The position numbers and the translations under genes were made by a program. Positions 1-7,826 of a DNA stretch of 64,000 nucleotides are shown one piece after another. Position 1 is the stretch's first letter. Each line of letters begins with the position of its first letter. The notes beneath the pieces are model-generated. The model saw only the letters and a program-made list of their open reading frames with translations. It was not told the DNA's origin and did no database searches. The DNA is from Thiohalorhabdus sp. Cl-TMA. Its GTDB lineage: Bacteria > Pseudomonadota > Gammaproteobacteria > Thiohalorhabdales > Thiohalorhabdaceae. Location of the stretch: the NCBI RefSeq assembly GCF_041821045.1, contig NZ_JBGUAW010000001.1, forward strand, positions 248,001 to 312,000, written 5' to 3'.

Positions 1-380
1 TCCTCCACCTGCCCACCTTCAGTCACTGGGTGAATATCAAGAGCCAGATGAAGCGGGAGATCCGCGAGCAGGCCGAGGCCATGGTCGGCGAGATCGCCAA
101 GGGTGTGGAGGAATCCTGCGGCATCATGCCGGAGTTCTTCATCCTGGAGGGGCTGCCCCGGGAGCGGATCATCGAGACCGCCCAGGAGGACCGGGCCATC
201 CGCATGGTCGTGGTGGGGGCCTCGGGCGAGCAGGGTCACCGGCGCTCCGTGGTGGCCGGCTCCCTGGCGCGCCATCTGGGCGACCGGTTGACCACGGATC
301 TGCCCTGTCCCTTGCTGGTGGTGCCGCCCCACATGGAAGAGGATGAACTGTGCGAGGGAATTGACTCTCTCGTGCGCTAG
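1..380 (+). CDS. Universal stress protein (UspA family), 5' end cut off by the window
   Basis: The frame is open from base 3 to the TAG at 378-380, so this is the C-terminal ~125 residues of a gene that begins upstream; the GTG at 30 is internal. The visible part has the UspA C-terminal pattern: a strand reading MVVVGASGEQG, a small-residue/Ser stretch (VVAGSLARHL) resembling the ATP-binding glycine-rich loop, and the closing strand CPLLVVP. UspA domains are cytoplasmic nucleotide-binding stress proteins of about 140-160 residues, so roughly one N-terminal beta-alpha unit is missing. A strong hairpin terminator follows within 30 bases, so the gene ends its transcript. ATP binding cannot be judged because the N-terminal part is absent. 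Confidence 0.85.
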   Translation, partial: LHLPTFSHWVNIKSQMKREIREQAEAMVGEIAKGVEESCGIMPEFFILEGLPRERIIETAQEDRAIRMVVVGASGEQGHRRSVVAGSLARHLGDRLTTDLPCPLLVVPPHMEEDELCEGIDSLVR

Positions 381-405
381 ATGTCCCCCTTGTCCCGACG
401 GAAAA

Positions 406-436
406 AAACGGCCCCGGGAACCCGGGGCCGTTTTCG
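406..436. terminator. Rho-independent terminator after the universal stress gene
   Basis: An 11-bp GC-rich inverted repeat (ACGGCCCCGGG / CCCGGGGCCGT) with a short loop is followed by TTTT on the plus strand and preceded by AAAAAAA, so it could work in both directions. Confidence 0.85.
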
Positions 437-493
437 TTATCCAAAGGCAATACGCTTCACTCCCCATTGCGATTGGGGGTCGTCCTTCCGGGG

Positions 494-535
494 TTGCCAA
501 GGCCCCCGGGGGGCGGCATGATTGGGCTTTGGCAA
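494..535 (+). promoter_or_regulatory. Stem-loop in the leader of the dksA-like gene
   Basis: TTGCCAAGGCCC at 494-505 pairs with GGGCTTTGGCAA at 524-535 (12 bp, one G-U) around an 18-nt loop. It ends about 35 nt before the start codon and lacks a U-tract, so it looks like an mRNA leader structure or operator rather than a terminator. Confidence 0.45.
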
Positions 536-569
536 GCCTCGGACAGGGCGTGGATTTGGGAGGAACGCA

Positions 570-1004
570 ATGACCGAAAAGGTCGACCTGGACGAAATCG
601 AACTGGAGCCGGATTACCGGCCCAGCAACGACGAGCCTTACATGAACCCAAAGCAGCTGGCGTTTTTCCGCCGCAAGCTGCTTGACTGGCGCAACCAGAT
701 CGTGGAAGACACCACGCATACGCGTCAGCACATGAATGATTCCGAAAACCAGGCCGATGAGCTGGATCGGGCCAGCCAGGAATCCGACCGTTACACCGAG
801 CTGCGTACCGTGGAGCGGGAGCAGCGCCTCCTCAACAAGATCGATGCCGCCCTGCGGCGGATCGAGAACGGGGAGTTCGGCTACTGCGAGGTGACCGGCG
901 AGCCCATCGGCGTGCGTCGCCTGGAGGCCCGTCCCGTCGCGACCCTGAGTATCGAGGCCAAGGAAGCCCAGGAGCGTCAAGAGCGCCAGATGGCAGAAGA
1001 CTGA
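570..1004 (+). CDS. dksA: DksA-type RNA polymerase-binding factor lacking the zinc cysteines
   Basis: A 144-residue DksA/TraR-family protein. DksA inserts a coiled coil into the secondary channel of RNA polymerase and, with ppGpp, tunes rRNA, tRNA and amino-acid promoters. The coiled-coil tip carries the functional DxxDxA motif (D63, D66, A68). The C-terminal finger reads C106-x2-T109-x17-S127-x2-A130 instead of four cysteines. This is the pattern described for zinc-independent paralogs such as Pseudomonas aeruginosa DksA2 and for many alphaproteobacterial DksA proteins. The ATG at 570 was chosen because GGGAGGA lies a few bases upstream; a longer frame from 522 has no ribosome site. The gene is monocistronic, between two terminators. 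Whether this genome also has a classical four-cysteine DksA cannot be seen here. Confidence 0.9.
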   Translation: MTEKVDLDEIELEPDYRPSNDEPYMNPKQLAFFRRKLLDWRNQIVEDTTHTRQHMNDSENQADELDRASQESDRYTELRTVEREQRLLNKIDAALRRIENGEFGYCEVTGEPIGVRRLEARPVATLSIEAKEAQERQERQMAED

Positions 1005-1027
1005 TCCCGTCCTTCGGAGGACGGATC

Positions 1028-1063
1028 GGGGGCCTTCCGGCGTGCGGAAGGCCCCTTGTTTTT
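1028..1063 (+). terminator. Rho-independent terminator after the dksA-like gene
   Basis: GGGGCCTTCCG pairs with the matching CGGAAGGCCCC a few bases later and is followed by TTGTTTTT. It lies just before the ribosome site of moaB. Confidence 0.85.
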
Positions 1064-1091
1064 CCGGCGACTGCCGGGCAAGGAGAGTCCA

Positions 1092-1610
1092 GTGAGTGAA
1101 CGCGAATTCCAGCCCCTCGGATGCGCCGTGGTGACCGTGTCGGACACCCGGTCCCCGGAGACGGACCGTTCCGGCGATCTGGTGGCCCAGCGCCTGGAGC
1201 AGGCCGGCCATCGGCTGGCGGACCGCCGCATCGTCAAGGACGAGCGCGCCGAGCTGGAGGAAGCCTTCCGGGCCTTGATGGCGGACCCGGAGGTGGCGGT
1301 GGTGATCTCCACCGGGGGTACCGGGATCACCGGCCGCGACGTGACCCCGGAGGCGGCGGATGCCGTGTACACCAAGGCCATCCCCGGCTTCGGCGAGCTG
1401 TTCCGCTGGCTCAGCTACGAGGAGATCGGCCCCTCCACCATCCAGTCCCGGGCCCAGGCCGGCCTGGCCGGGACCACCCTGATGTTCAACCTCCCCGGCA
1501 GCTCCGGCGCCTGCCGGCTGGCCATGGACGCCCTCATCATCCCCCAGCTCGATTACCGCACCCGCCCCTGCAACTTCGCCGAGATGATGCCGCGCTTCTC
1601 GGAGACCTGA
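1092..1610 (+). CDS. moaB: Molybdenum cofactor biosynthesis protein B
   Basis: A 172-residue member of the MoaB/MogA family, which adenylylates molybdopterin before metal insertion; in some bacteria MoaB is an accessory or inactive form. The family core is visible: VTVSDTR near residue 15, the [13 protein letters not shown] nucleotide/pterin loop near residue 80, and [11 protein letters not shown] near the C-terminus. The GTG at 1092 was chosen because AGGAGAG ends about 5 bases upstream. No other moa or moe gene is nearby; the gene stands alone between the dksA terminator and the nitrogen-type promoter region of the next gene. MogA and MoaB are hard to separate by sequence alone, so the symbol is tentative while the family is secure. 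Confidence 0.85.
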   Translation: MSEREFQPLGCAVVTVSDTRSPETDRSGDLVAQRLEQAGHRLADRRIVKDERAELEEAFRALMADPEVAVVISTGGTGITGRDVTPEAADAVYTKAIPGFGELFRWLSYEEIGPSTIQSRAQAGLAGTTLMFNLPGSSGACRLAMDALIIPQLDYRTRPCNFAEMMPRFSET

Positions 1611-1662
1611 GCTTTCCGGGCCCGTCCCTGGACGGGTCCCGCGTCTATCCTCGTGCAAACCG

Positions 1663-1679
1663 TGCCCCAGGGTGGTGCA
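1663..1679 (+). promoter_or_regulatory. NtrC-like enhancer site upstream of the Amt-chemoreceptor gene
   Basis: TGCCCC-AGGGT-GGTGCA matches the enteric NtrC consensus TGCACC-N5-GGTGCA at 11 of 12 fixed bases with the correct 5-bp spacer. Its centre is about 140 bp upstream of the start predicted from the sigma-54 site, a usual enhancer distance. A possible extra half-site TGCACA lies at 1711. Confidence 0.6.
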
Positions 1680-1786
1680 AACCGGCGGCTGCTGCCCCGC
1701 CGGGATGCCATGCACACCCGTTCCCGCCTACCCGTCGGCTAAGCGTCGGGGCGATCTTCCCGGGTCCCTTTTCCTTCTTTCGAATG

Positions 1787-1803
1787 CTGGCATTTCCTTT
1801 GCT
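1787..1803 (+). promoter_or_regulatory. Sigma-54 (RpoN) promoter of the Amt-chemoreceptor gene
   Basis: CTGGCAT-N5-TTGCT has the invariant GG (1789-1790) and GC (1801-1802) separated by exactly 10 bp, matching YTGGCACG-N4-TTGCW except for the last two bases of the -24 box. Transcription would begin near 1813, some 38 bases before the ATG. An NtrC-like site lies upstream. Confidence 0.7.
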
Positions 1804-1850
1804 TATTACTCATAAGGGAATACTTATTTTGTAAAAGGGATACATTTTTC

Positions 1851-4103
1851 ATGCAGCTAGTCGTGCGTCGGTTCCTCGCCCTGTACTTGCTCGGAGGCGG
1901 GATGATCGCCCGCGCCGGGCAGAGCCCCGAGGCGGTCCAGAGCAACCTGGACCTCGCCTGGATCCTGATCGCCAGCGCCCTGGTCTTCTTCATGCAGGCC
2001 GGATTCGCGGCCCTGGAAACCGGCATGATCCGGGCCAAGAACTCCCTCAACGTCGCCGCCAAGAACACCGGGGACATCCTCGTGGCGGCGCTTCTGTTCT
2101 TCCTGACGGGCTACGCGCTGATGTTCGGCGATAGCGCCGACGGTCTCTTCGGGACCAGCGGCTTCCTGCTGGGCGGCGTGGAAACCCCCTTCGAATACGC
2201 CTTTTTCCTATTCCAGCTGGTATTTGCCGGAACCGCTGCGACCATCGTCTCCGGTGCCGTGGCCGAGCGCATGCGCTTCGGCGCCTATCTGGTCATCTCC
2301 GCCGCCGTCACGGGCCTCATCTATCCGGTATCCGGGCATTGGGTCTGGGGCGACGGCGGCTGGCTGGCGGGATTGGGATTCGTGGATTTCGCCGGCTCCA
2401 CGGTGGTCCACGCGCTGGGCGGTTGGGTGGGTCTGGTGGGGGCTTGGCTCCTTGGCCCTCGGCTGGGCCGCCTCGCACCGGACGGGACTGCGCGCGAGAT
2501 CCCGCCCCACAACCTCCTGCTCACGGCCATCGGTGTATTCATCCTGTGGCTCGGCTGGTTCGGCTTCAATGGCGGCAGCACCCTGAGCGCCGATGGCAGC
2601 ATCGCCGTGGTCCTGGTGAATACCTTCCTCGCCGCCGCCGCGGGTGGCATCGCCGCCCTCCTCCTTATCCCCCACAACGCGGGCACCCGGGCCATCTCCG
2701 GCGTCCTGAACGGTATCGTGGGCGGACTGGTGGGGATTACCGCCGGCGCCGCCGCCGTCTCCCCCGGGGGCGCCATCCTTATCGGCCTCGTCGCCGGCGG
2801 TGTGGTGGTCGCGGGGGAATGGTTCGTGCTCCATGTCCTGCGGGTGGATGATCCGGTGGGGGCGGTCTCGGCCCATGCCTTCGCGGGCGCCTGGGGTACC
2901 CTGGCCGTGGCGCTGTTCGCCCCGGTGGCCGAGCTCCCCATGGGGGACCGCCTGGCCCAGCTGGGTGTCCAGGGGGTCGGTGTGCTGGCGGTGGCCGCGT
3001 GGGGTCTGGGTACGGGGGCGGTGGTGTTCGGGCTGCTGCGGGCCATGGGCCGGCTGCGGGTCCCCGAGGAGGACGAGGAGCGGGGGCTCAACGAGGCGGA
3101 GCACGGTGCCCGCACGGTGTGGCTGGACACCCTACGGACCATGCAGGCCATTGCCCGCGAACGGGACCTGTCGCAGCGGGCGCCCGTGGAGCCCCACACG
3201 GAAGCCGGCGAGGTGGCCCAGGGCCTGAACGGGCTGCTCAAGGAATTCGCCGGGACCTTCGGCGCCTGGCAGGGAGAGACGGGCCGGGTCTCCGCGGCCG
3301 GGGATCAGCTGGCGGGATCGGCGGAGTCCATCGCCGACAGCGCTCGGGACTCCGCCGATCGTGTGGAGCGCGTCCGTGCCTCGGTCTCGGAGGCGGATAC
3401 GGTGGTGCAGGACGTGGTGGCGCAGATCCAGGAAGTCTCCCGCTCCGCCCGCCACGCCAACGAGCGGACACAGACGGGTCGGCAGGCCGTGGAGCGCGCG
3501 GCCACGGGCATCCGCGAGCTGCGCGCCGCCGGCGAACGGGTGGAGGGTGCCAACCGCACCATCCGGGATATCGCCGAGCGGACCGACCTGCTCGCCCTCA
3601 ATGCCGCCATCGAGGCTGCGAACGCCGGAGAGGCCGGCCAGGGCTTCGGGGTGGTGGCCGACGAGGTGCGGGCGTTGGCCCATCAGACCGCCCAGGCCAC
3701 CTCGGAGGTGGGCGGGCTGCTGGCCGAGCTACAGCAGCGGGCGTCCGATTCCGCCGAGGCGGTGGACGGGCTCCAGACCGCCATGCAGGACATGGCCGCC
3801 ATGGTGGACCAGACGGACCAATCCGCCGACCGGATCGCCGGGGGCGCCGAGCAGCTCGCCGCCACCATGCACGAAGCGGCCGGGGAAACGGCAGGGATCG
3901 CGGAGAGCGTGGGGACCGTGGCCCGCCATGGCGAGGAGGTCCGGGGCGCCTCCCGGGAGCTGGGCGAGCTGGCGCTGGGGCTGCGCCGCTCGCTGGCTGT
4001 CTACCGTCTGCCGGAGGAGGCGGAGGACACGTCGCGGGTCCCCGGAACGCTGGTGGCCCGGTCCCATGTGGCTCAAATGCAAGGTGCGCCGGCCCGGGCA
4101 TGA
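1851..4103 (+). CDS. Ammonium transporter fused to a methyl-accepting chemotaxis signalling domain
   Basis: One uninterrupted 750-residue frame. Residues 1-23 look like a signal peptide. Residues ~30-400 are an Amt/MEP channel with about 11 membrane helices, and its functional residues are kept: the twin histidines (in STVVHALGG and AVSAHAFAG), the gate phenylalanine in LVFAGT, the WFGFNGGS motif and the aspartate of FVDFAGS. Residues ~400-430 are the usual Amt cytoplasmic tail (GLNEAEHG). Residues ~432-465 resemble the second half of a HAMP linker ([18 protein letters not shown]). Residues ~470-725 are a chemoreceptor coiled coil whose hairpin tip spans ~575-606 ([20 protein letters not shown]). 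There is no C-terminal pentapeptide for receptor methylation enzymes. The likely role is a transport-coupled ammonium sensor feeding CheA/CheW. The gene is monocistronic, behind a sigma-54 promoter and an NtrC-like site. Both domain assignments are secure; the sensing role is inference. Confidence 0.93.
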   Translation: MQLVVRRFLALYLLGGGMIARAGQSPEAVQSNLDLAWILIASALVFFMQAGFAALETGMIRAKNSLNVAAKNTGDILVAALLFFLTGYALMFGDSADGLFGTSGFLLGGVETPFEYAFFLFQLVFAGTAATIVSGAVAERMRFGAYLVISAAVTGLIYPVSGHWVWGDGGWLAGLGFVDFAGSTVVHALGGWVGLVGAWLLGPRLGRLAPDGTAREIPPHNLLLTAIGVFILWLGWFGFNGGSTLSADGSIAVVLVNTFLAAAAGGIAALLLIPHNAGTRAISGVLNGIVGGLVGITAGAAAVSPGGAILIGLVAGGVVVAGEWFVLHVLRVDDPVGAVSAHAFAGAWGTLAVALFAPVAELPMGDRLAQLGVQGVGVLAVAAWGLGTGAVVFGLLRAMGRLRVPEEDEERGLNEAEHGARTVWLDTLRTMQAIARERDLSQRAPVEPHTEAGEVAQGLNGLLKEFAGTFGAWQGETGRVSAAGDQLAGSAESIADSARDSADRVERVRASVSEADTVVQDVVAQIQEVSRSARHANERTQTGRQAVERAATGIRELRAAGERVEGANRTIRDIAERTDLLALNAAIEAANAGEAGQGFGVVADEVRALAHQTAQATSEVGGLLAELQQRASDSAEAVDGLQTAMQDMAAMVDQTDQSADRIAGGAEQLAATMHEAAGETAGIAESVGTVARHGEEVRGASRELGELALGLRRSLAVYRLPEEAEDTSRVPGTLVARSHVAQMQGAPARA

Positions 4104-4186
4104 GGGCGGTGAAGAGGCCGCTGCACCAATCGGGGGCGGTGGCGGCGCCGCATGCCCCGAAAGGGTGCGGAGCCGGGCCGCGCCCC

Positions 4187-4984
4187 CTACCCGGCGCGGC
4201 GCGCCACCAGCAGGGCGGCGAACACTAGGGCCTGCAGGAGCACGATGAGTGCCCCCACGGGGGCGTTCAGGGGATAGCTGAGCAGCAGTCCGCCCACAGC
4301 GGTGGCCAGACCCAGCAGCGCGGCCAGGAGCGAGACCCAGGCGAAGGTTGCGCCCAGCAGGCGGGCGCTGGCGGCCGGGACCACGAAAAAGCTGGCCACC
4401 AGCACGATGCCGATGAGCTTCACGGAGGCGACTATGGCCAGGGCGCTGAGTCCGAAGAAACCGTAATCCAGCACGCGCACCGGGAGTCCGGACGCCTGGG
4501 CCAGCTCCCGGTCGAAGGTGATCAGGGTCAGCGCCCCCCAGGCGGGGAGCAGGAAGGCCAGCACCGCCACCGCCACCGCACCCAGCCACAGGAGATCGCT
4601 CCACTGGATGGCCAGGATGGAGCCGAACAGGTAGGCGGATAGGGAGGCATTGGCATCGGACAAGGAGAGTAGGATCACGCCCGTGGCCATGCCGGCGGCG
4701 AAAAAGACGCCCACTACCGTGTCCTCCGCTAGCGCTCCGCGGCGGCGCAGATAGGCGATCAACAGGCCCAGGCCCACGGCCACGGGGACCGCCACCAGGA
4801 AGGGCGCCACGCCCAGGTATAGCCCCAGGCCGATGCCCGAGAAGGCGCCGTGGCTCACCCCGGCGGCAAGGAAGCTCATCCGGCGCTGGACCAGGAAGAC
4901 CCCCAGCAGCCCGCCCAGCAGCCCGGTTATGGCTGCCGCCGCCAGGGCCCGCTGCAGGAACGGCAGGCTGAGGAGCTCAAGCAT
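4187..4984 (-). CDS. znuB: Zinc/manganese ABC transporter permease
   Basis: A 265-residue integral membrane protein of the ABC-3 (ZnuB/TroC/MntB) family with eight or nine hydrophobic helices. The N-terminal QRRMSFLAAGVSHGAFSGIG matches the conserved start of this family, and VKLIGIVLVASFFVVPAASA matches the conserved later helix. It is the last gene of znuA-znuC-znuB. The ATG at 4984 overlaps the znuC stop by 8 bases (ATGCTTGA), which supports this start over one six codons upstream. The metal could be zinc or manganese; the permease sequence does not decide it. Confidence 0.88.
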   Translation of the reverse strand: MLELLSLPFLQRALAAAAITGLLGGLLGVFLVQRRMSFLAAGVSHGAFSGIGLGLYLGVAPFLVAVPVAVGLGLLIAYLRRRGALAEDTVVGVFFAAGMATGVILLSLSDANASLSAYLFGSILAIQWSDLLWLGAVAVAVLAFLLPAWGALTLITFDRELAQASGLPVRVLDYGFFGLSALAIVASVKLIGIVLVASFFVVPAASARLLGATFAWVSLLAALLGLATAVGGLLLSYPLNAPVGALIVLLQALVFAALLVARRAG

Positions 4985-5720
4985 GATCCGGTCCCAGCAC
5001 ATGGGCGTGCCCCATGTGGCCGAAGGCCTCGCGCAGGCAGGCCTCCGTAAGCACCTCCGCGGAGGGACCGCAGCCGATGACCCGATGGTTGAGGATCAGG
5101 CAGCTGTGGGCATGGTGGCGCGCCACCTCCCAGTCGTGGGTGATCATGGCGATGGCTACCTCGGGGTGATCGGCCTGGTATTCCTCCAGGTATTGGTAGA
5201 GGTCGTGCTCGCCCACCCGGTCCACCCCGGCCGCCGGCTCGTCGAGCAGAAGCAGGTCCGGCTCGGCCACCAGGGCGCGGGCCAGGTAGACCCGCTGGAG
5301 CTGGCCGCCCGAAAGGGCCGCCAGGGGGCGGTCGGCGAACTCCCCCGCCCCCACCCGGTCCAGGGCCCGCCGAGCCTGGTCCCGGCGGGCGCCGGTCCGC
5401 CATCCCGGCCAGGAGCCGGTGATCCCCGAGATCACCACCTCCACCGCGCGGCCCGGAAAGGTGCGGTCGAAGGTCTTGAGCTGGGGCACGTAGCCGATGC
5501 GCTTGGCGCGGTTGCGGATGGTCCCCGTGTAGCCCTCCAGCCCCAGCAGGCAGCGGAACAGGGTGGTCTTTCCGGAGCCGTTGGGCCCCAGGATGGCGAG
5601 GAAAGCCCCGCTGCGGATCCGGAAGCTGACGTGGTCCAGGGCGGTCACCGCGCCGTAGCGCACGGTGAGGTCTTCCACCTCCAGCAGCGGGTCGCCGGTG
5701 GAATCAGCGGGTGTAGGCAT
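4977..5720 (-). CDS. znuC: Zinc/manganese ABC transporter ATP-binding protein
   Basis: A 247-residue ATPase that powers metal uptake. It has Walker A GPNGSGKTT near residue 45, a Q-loop (GYVPQ), the signature LSGGQLQR near 142, Walker B LLLLDEP and the switch histidine in MITHD. The last ~30 residues are His-rich (HMGHAHVLGPDHA), a common feature in zinc transporters that may help sense or bind the metal. It overlaps znuA by 17 bases and znuB by 8, so the three are translationally coupled. Confidence 0.92.
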   Translation of the reverse strand: MPTPADSTGDPLLEVEDLTVRYGAVTALDHVSFRIRSGAFLAILGPNGSGKTTLFRCLLGLEGYTGTIRNRAKRIGYVPQLKTFDRTFPGRAVEVVISGITGSWPGWRTGARRDQARRALDRVGAGEFADRPLAALSGGQLQRVYLARALVAEPDLLLLDEPAAGVDRVGEHDLYQYLEEYQADHPEVAIAMITHDWEVARHHAHSCLILNHRVIGCGPSAEVLTEACLREAFGHMGHAHVLGPDHA

Positions 5721-6570
5721 CGTGGACCTGCCGGGCGTTGTAGCGGATGAGCTCGGGGTAGCCCGAAATGGCGGGGTCGAACCCCAGCGGATCGAGGACC
5801 GCCACCCGCACGCCGGCCTCGCGGGCCAGGGCCCGGACGGCGGACTCGGGCAGCTGGGGCTCGCGGAAGACGGCGGGAATGCCGGCGCGGCGGATCGTGG
5901 CCAGCAGGTCGCGGATTTTCCGGGGGGCGGGCTCGTTGCCGGCGAGGTCCAGGTAGGTACCTGCCACCTCCAGACCGTAGTGGCGGAAGAAGTACTCGAA
6001 GGCCGGATGGTAGGTCACCACCTTGCGGACCGGCAGGCCGGAGAGCAGGGCGTCGGCCTTGCGGTCCGCGGTCCGGATCGCCGCGATGAACCGTTCGCCG
6101 TTGGCGGCGAAGGCCTCCGCGCGGTCGGGAAGCAGCTCGCCGAGGCGCTCGGCCAGGGCCCGGGCGGCCCGGATCATGACCTCCGGTTCGAGCCAGATGT
6201 GGCCGTTGACCGCTCCCCGCTCGTCCCGTATGGCGTCGAAGGAAACCGTCTCGGACACGGTAAACAGCTGTCCGGACGATACCGCCTCCGTCAGGTAGCC
6301 CTCCACCCGCTGCTGGCCGATGCCGTTGCGGATGACCAGATCCGCAGCCTGGATGCGCGCCATCTCGGCGATGGAAGGCTCGAAATGGTGGGGATCCTGG
6401 CCGCGCTGCACCAGGACGTGCACCTCCGCCGCCCCTCCGGCGACGGCGCGGGCGGTCATGGCGTAGGGCGGGATAGTGGCGACGAGGTCCAGGGAAGCCG
6501 CCGTGGCCGCGGCCGGCAACCAGGCCAGAATGGCCGCGAAGCGGGCCAGCAGACGCGGGCCAAGCTGCAT
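5704..6570 (-). CDS. znuA: Periplasmic zinc/manganese-binding protein
   Basis: A 288-residue cluster A-I solute-binding protein, the capture component of the ABC importer encoded just downstream. An N-terminal signal peptide ends near TAAS. The expected metal ligands are visible: His in QDPHHFEPS, His in NGHIWLEP, His in VVTYHPAF and an acidic residue in the C-terminal VLDPLG segment. The His-rich loop typical of dedicated ZnuA proteins is absent, so manganese remains possible. Upstream lies the DAHP synthase gene (104-bp gap), so this gene may have its own promoter or be read from the gshB-apbE-aro transcript. Confidence 0.88.
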   Translation of the reverse strand: MQLGPRLLARFAAILAWLPAAATAASLDLVATIPPYAMTARAVAGGAAEVHVLVQRGQDPHHFEPSIAEMARIQAADLVIRNGIGQQRVEGYLTEAVSSGQLFTVSETVSFDAIRDERGAVNGHIWLEPEVMIRAARALAERLGELLPDRAEAFAANGERFIAAIRTADRKADALLSGLPVRKVVTYHPAFEYFFRHYGLEVAGTYLDLAGNEPAPRKIRDLLATIRRAGIPAVFREPQLPESAVRALAREAGVRVAVLDPLGFDPAISGYPELIRYNARQVHDAYTR

Positions 6571-6674
6571 GACGGCTCCTTCGAGTGGTGCGGGCGGAGG
6601 GGGAGGAAGACGTTATACAGTACCAGCCCTGTCAAGTCGCGGAGGCGGTGTGTCCGGTCCCCTGAGGCCGGACG

Positions 6675-7793
6675 TTAGAACCGCGGCATGTTCGCCGCCA
6701 GGTGGACGCGGTTCCGATAGGCCTCCTCCACCATGGCAAGATCCCGACTGAAATAGGGCAGCTCCTCCAGGTGGAGCGCCTGGGGGCCGTCCACCAGGGC
6801 TCGTTCGGGCTCGGGATGGAAGTCCGTCAGGACCATGTTGGCACCGGCGATCACCCCCTGCGCGGCCACGTGCTGGATCTCCAGCAGGCCGTCGGGCGCC
6901 CGCTCGCGACTGCCCACGGAGTGGCTGGGGTCCACGCATACCGGCATGCGGGTGAGGCGCTTCACCACCGGCACGTGGGCGAAATCCACCAGGTTGCGGT
7001 GCGGCGCGCCCATGTGGGATTTCACGCCGCGCAGGCAGAACACGATGTTGCGGTTGCCGCTGGCGGCGATGTACTCGCAGGCGTTGAGGGATTCCTCCAG
7101 GCTGATGCCGAAGCCCCGCTTGTAGAGCACCGGAAACCGGTTCTGCGCCCCCACCTCCTTGAGCAGCTCGAAGTTCTGGGCGTTGCGGGTGCCCACCTGC
7201 AGCATGACCCCCGTGGGATTGCCCGCCCGCTCCAGGTTGTCCCGGATTTCCTCGATCTGCTCCGCCTGGGTCACCTCCATGGTCACCACCCGTATGCCGT
7301 AGTTGCCCGCCAGCTCGAATACGTAGGGCAGGCAGTCGGCGCCGTGCCCCTGGAAGTCGTAGGGGCTGGTGCGGGGCTTGTAGGCGCCCATGCGGGTGGT
7401 CACCAGACCGTGGTCGCGCAGGGCGGCCATCATGCGCTCGGTGTTGGTCCGATTGTCCACCGCGCACAGCCCGGCGAACAGGTGGAAGGTGTCCTGCCCG
7501 AAATGCAGGCCGTTGTAGTCGAAGCCCACGGGCTCCACCTGGCCGCGGTGGCGGCCGAGCAGGCGGTAGCGGTCCGAGACCCGGACCACGCGCTCCACCG
7601 CGGGCTCCCCCGCGATCTCGTCGGCGTCCAGCGCCGAGGTATCGCCGATCAGGTAAAGCTCCGTGACGGTCTCCCGCGTGCCGTGCTCCCGGTGATGCCG
7701 GACCTCGATGTCGGGCTTCGCCGCCAGATAGGTGAGCAGGCTCTGGTACTCGGGGTCCTTTTCGTCCACGCCGGTCTTGAGTATGACGATCAT
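6675..7793 (-). CDS. 3-deoxy-7-phosphoheptulonate (DAHP) synthase, type I-beta
   Basis: A 372-residue DAHP synthase catalysing the first step of aromatic biosynthesis from phosphoenolpyruvate and erythrose 4-phosphate, the latter a Calvin/pentose-phosphate intermediate. Residues ~1-90 form the ferredoxin-like regulatory domain seen in Thermotoga-type enzymes; the catalytic barrel follows with GAYKPRTSPYDFQG near residue 160 and VCVDPSHSVGSRERAP near the end. It differs from the E. coli AroFGH subtype. The ATG at 7793 lies 33 bases from the upstream tonB-like stop, so it belongs to that minus-strand run. The trp genes that use its product chain are elsewhere in the window. Confidence 0.88.
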   Translation of the reverse strand: MIVILKTGVDEKDPEYQSLLTYLAAKPDIEVRHHREHGTRETVTELYLIGDTSALDADEIAGEPAVERVVRVSDRYRLLGRHRGQVEPVGFDYNGLHFGQDTFHLFAGLCAVDNRTNTERMMAALRDHGLVTTRMGAYKPRTSPYDFQGHGADCLPYVFELAGNYGIRVVTMEVTQAEQIEEIRDNLERAGNPTGVMLQVGTRNAQNFELLKEVGAQNRFPVLYKRGFGISLEESLNACEYIAASGNRNIVFCLRGVKSHMGAPHRNLVDFAHVPVVKRLTRMPVCVDPSHSVGSRERAPDGLLEIQHVAAQGVIAGANMVLTDFHPEPERALVDGPQALHLEELPYFSRDLAMVEEAYRNRVHLAANMPRF

Positions 7794-7826
7794 GGGCCGC
7801 TCCCAGGGGTTGGTGCGGAACCCGGC

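Noticed and set aside
30-380. GTG at base 30 as the true start of the universal stress gene
   Set aside because: The frame stays open to the window edge, no ribosome site precedes the GTG, and the protein would lack the N-terminal part of the fold.
6612-6623. Zur-like operator upstream of znuA (GTTATACAGTAC)
   Set aside because: Only the left half resembles the Zur palindrome; the right half matches at about half its positions.
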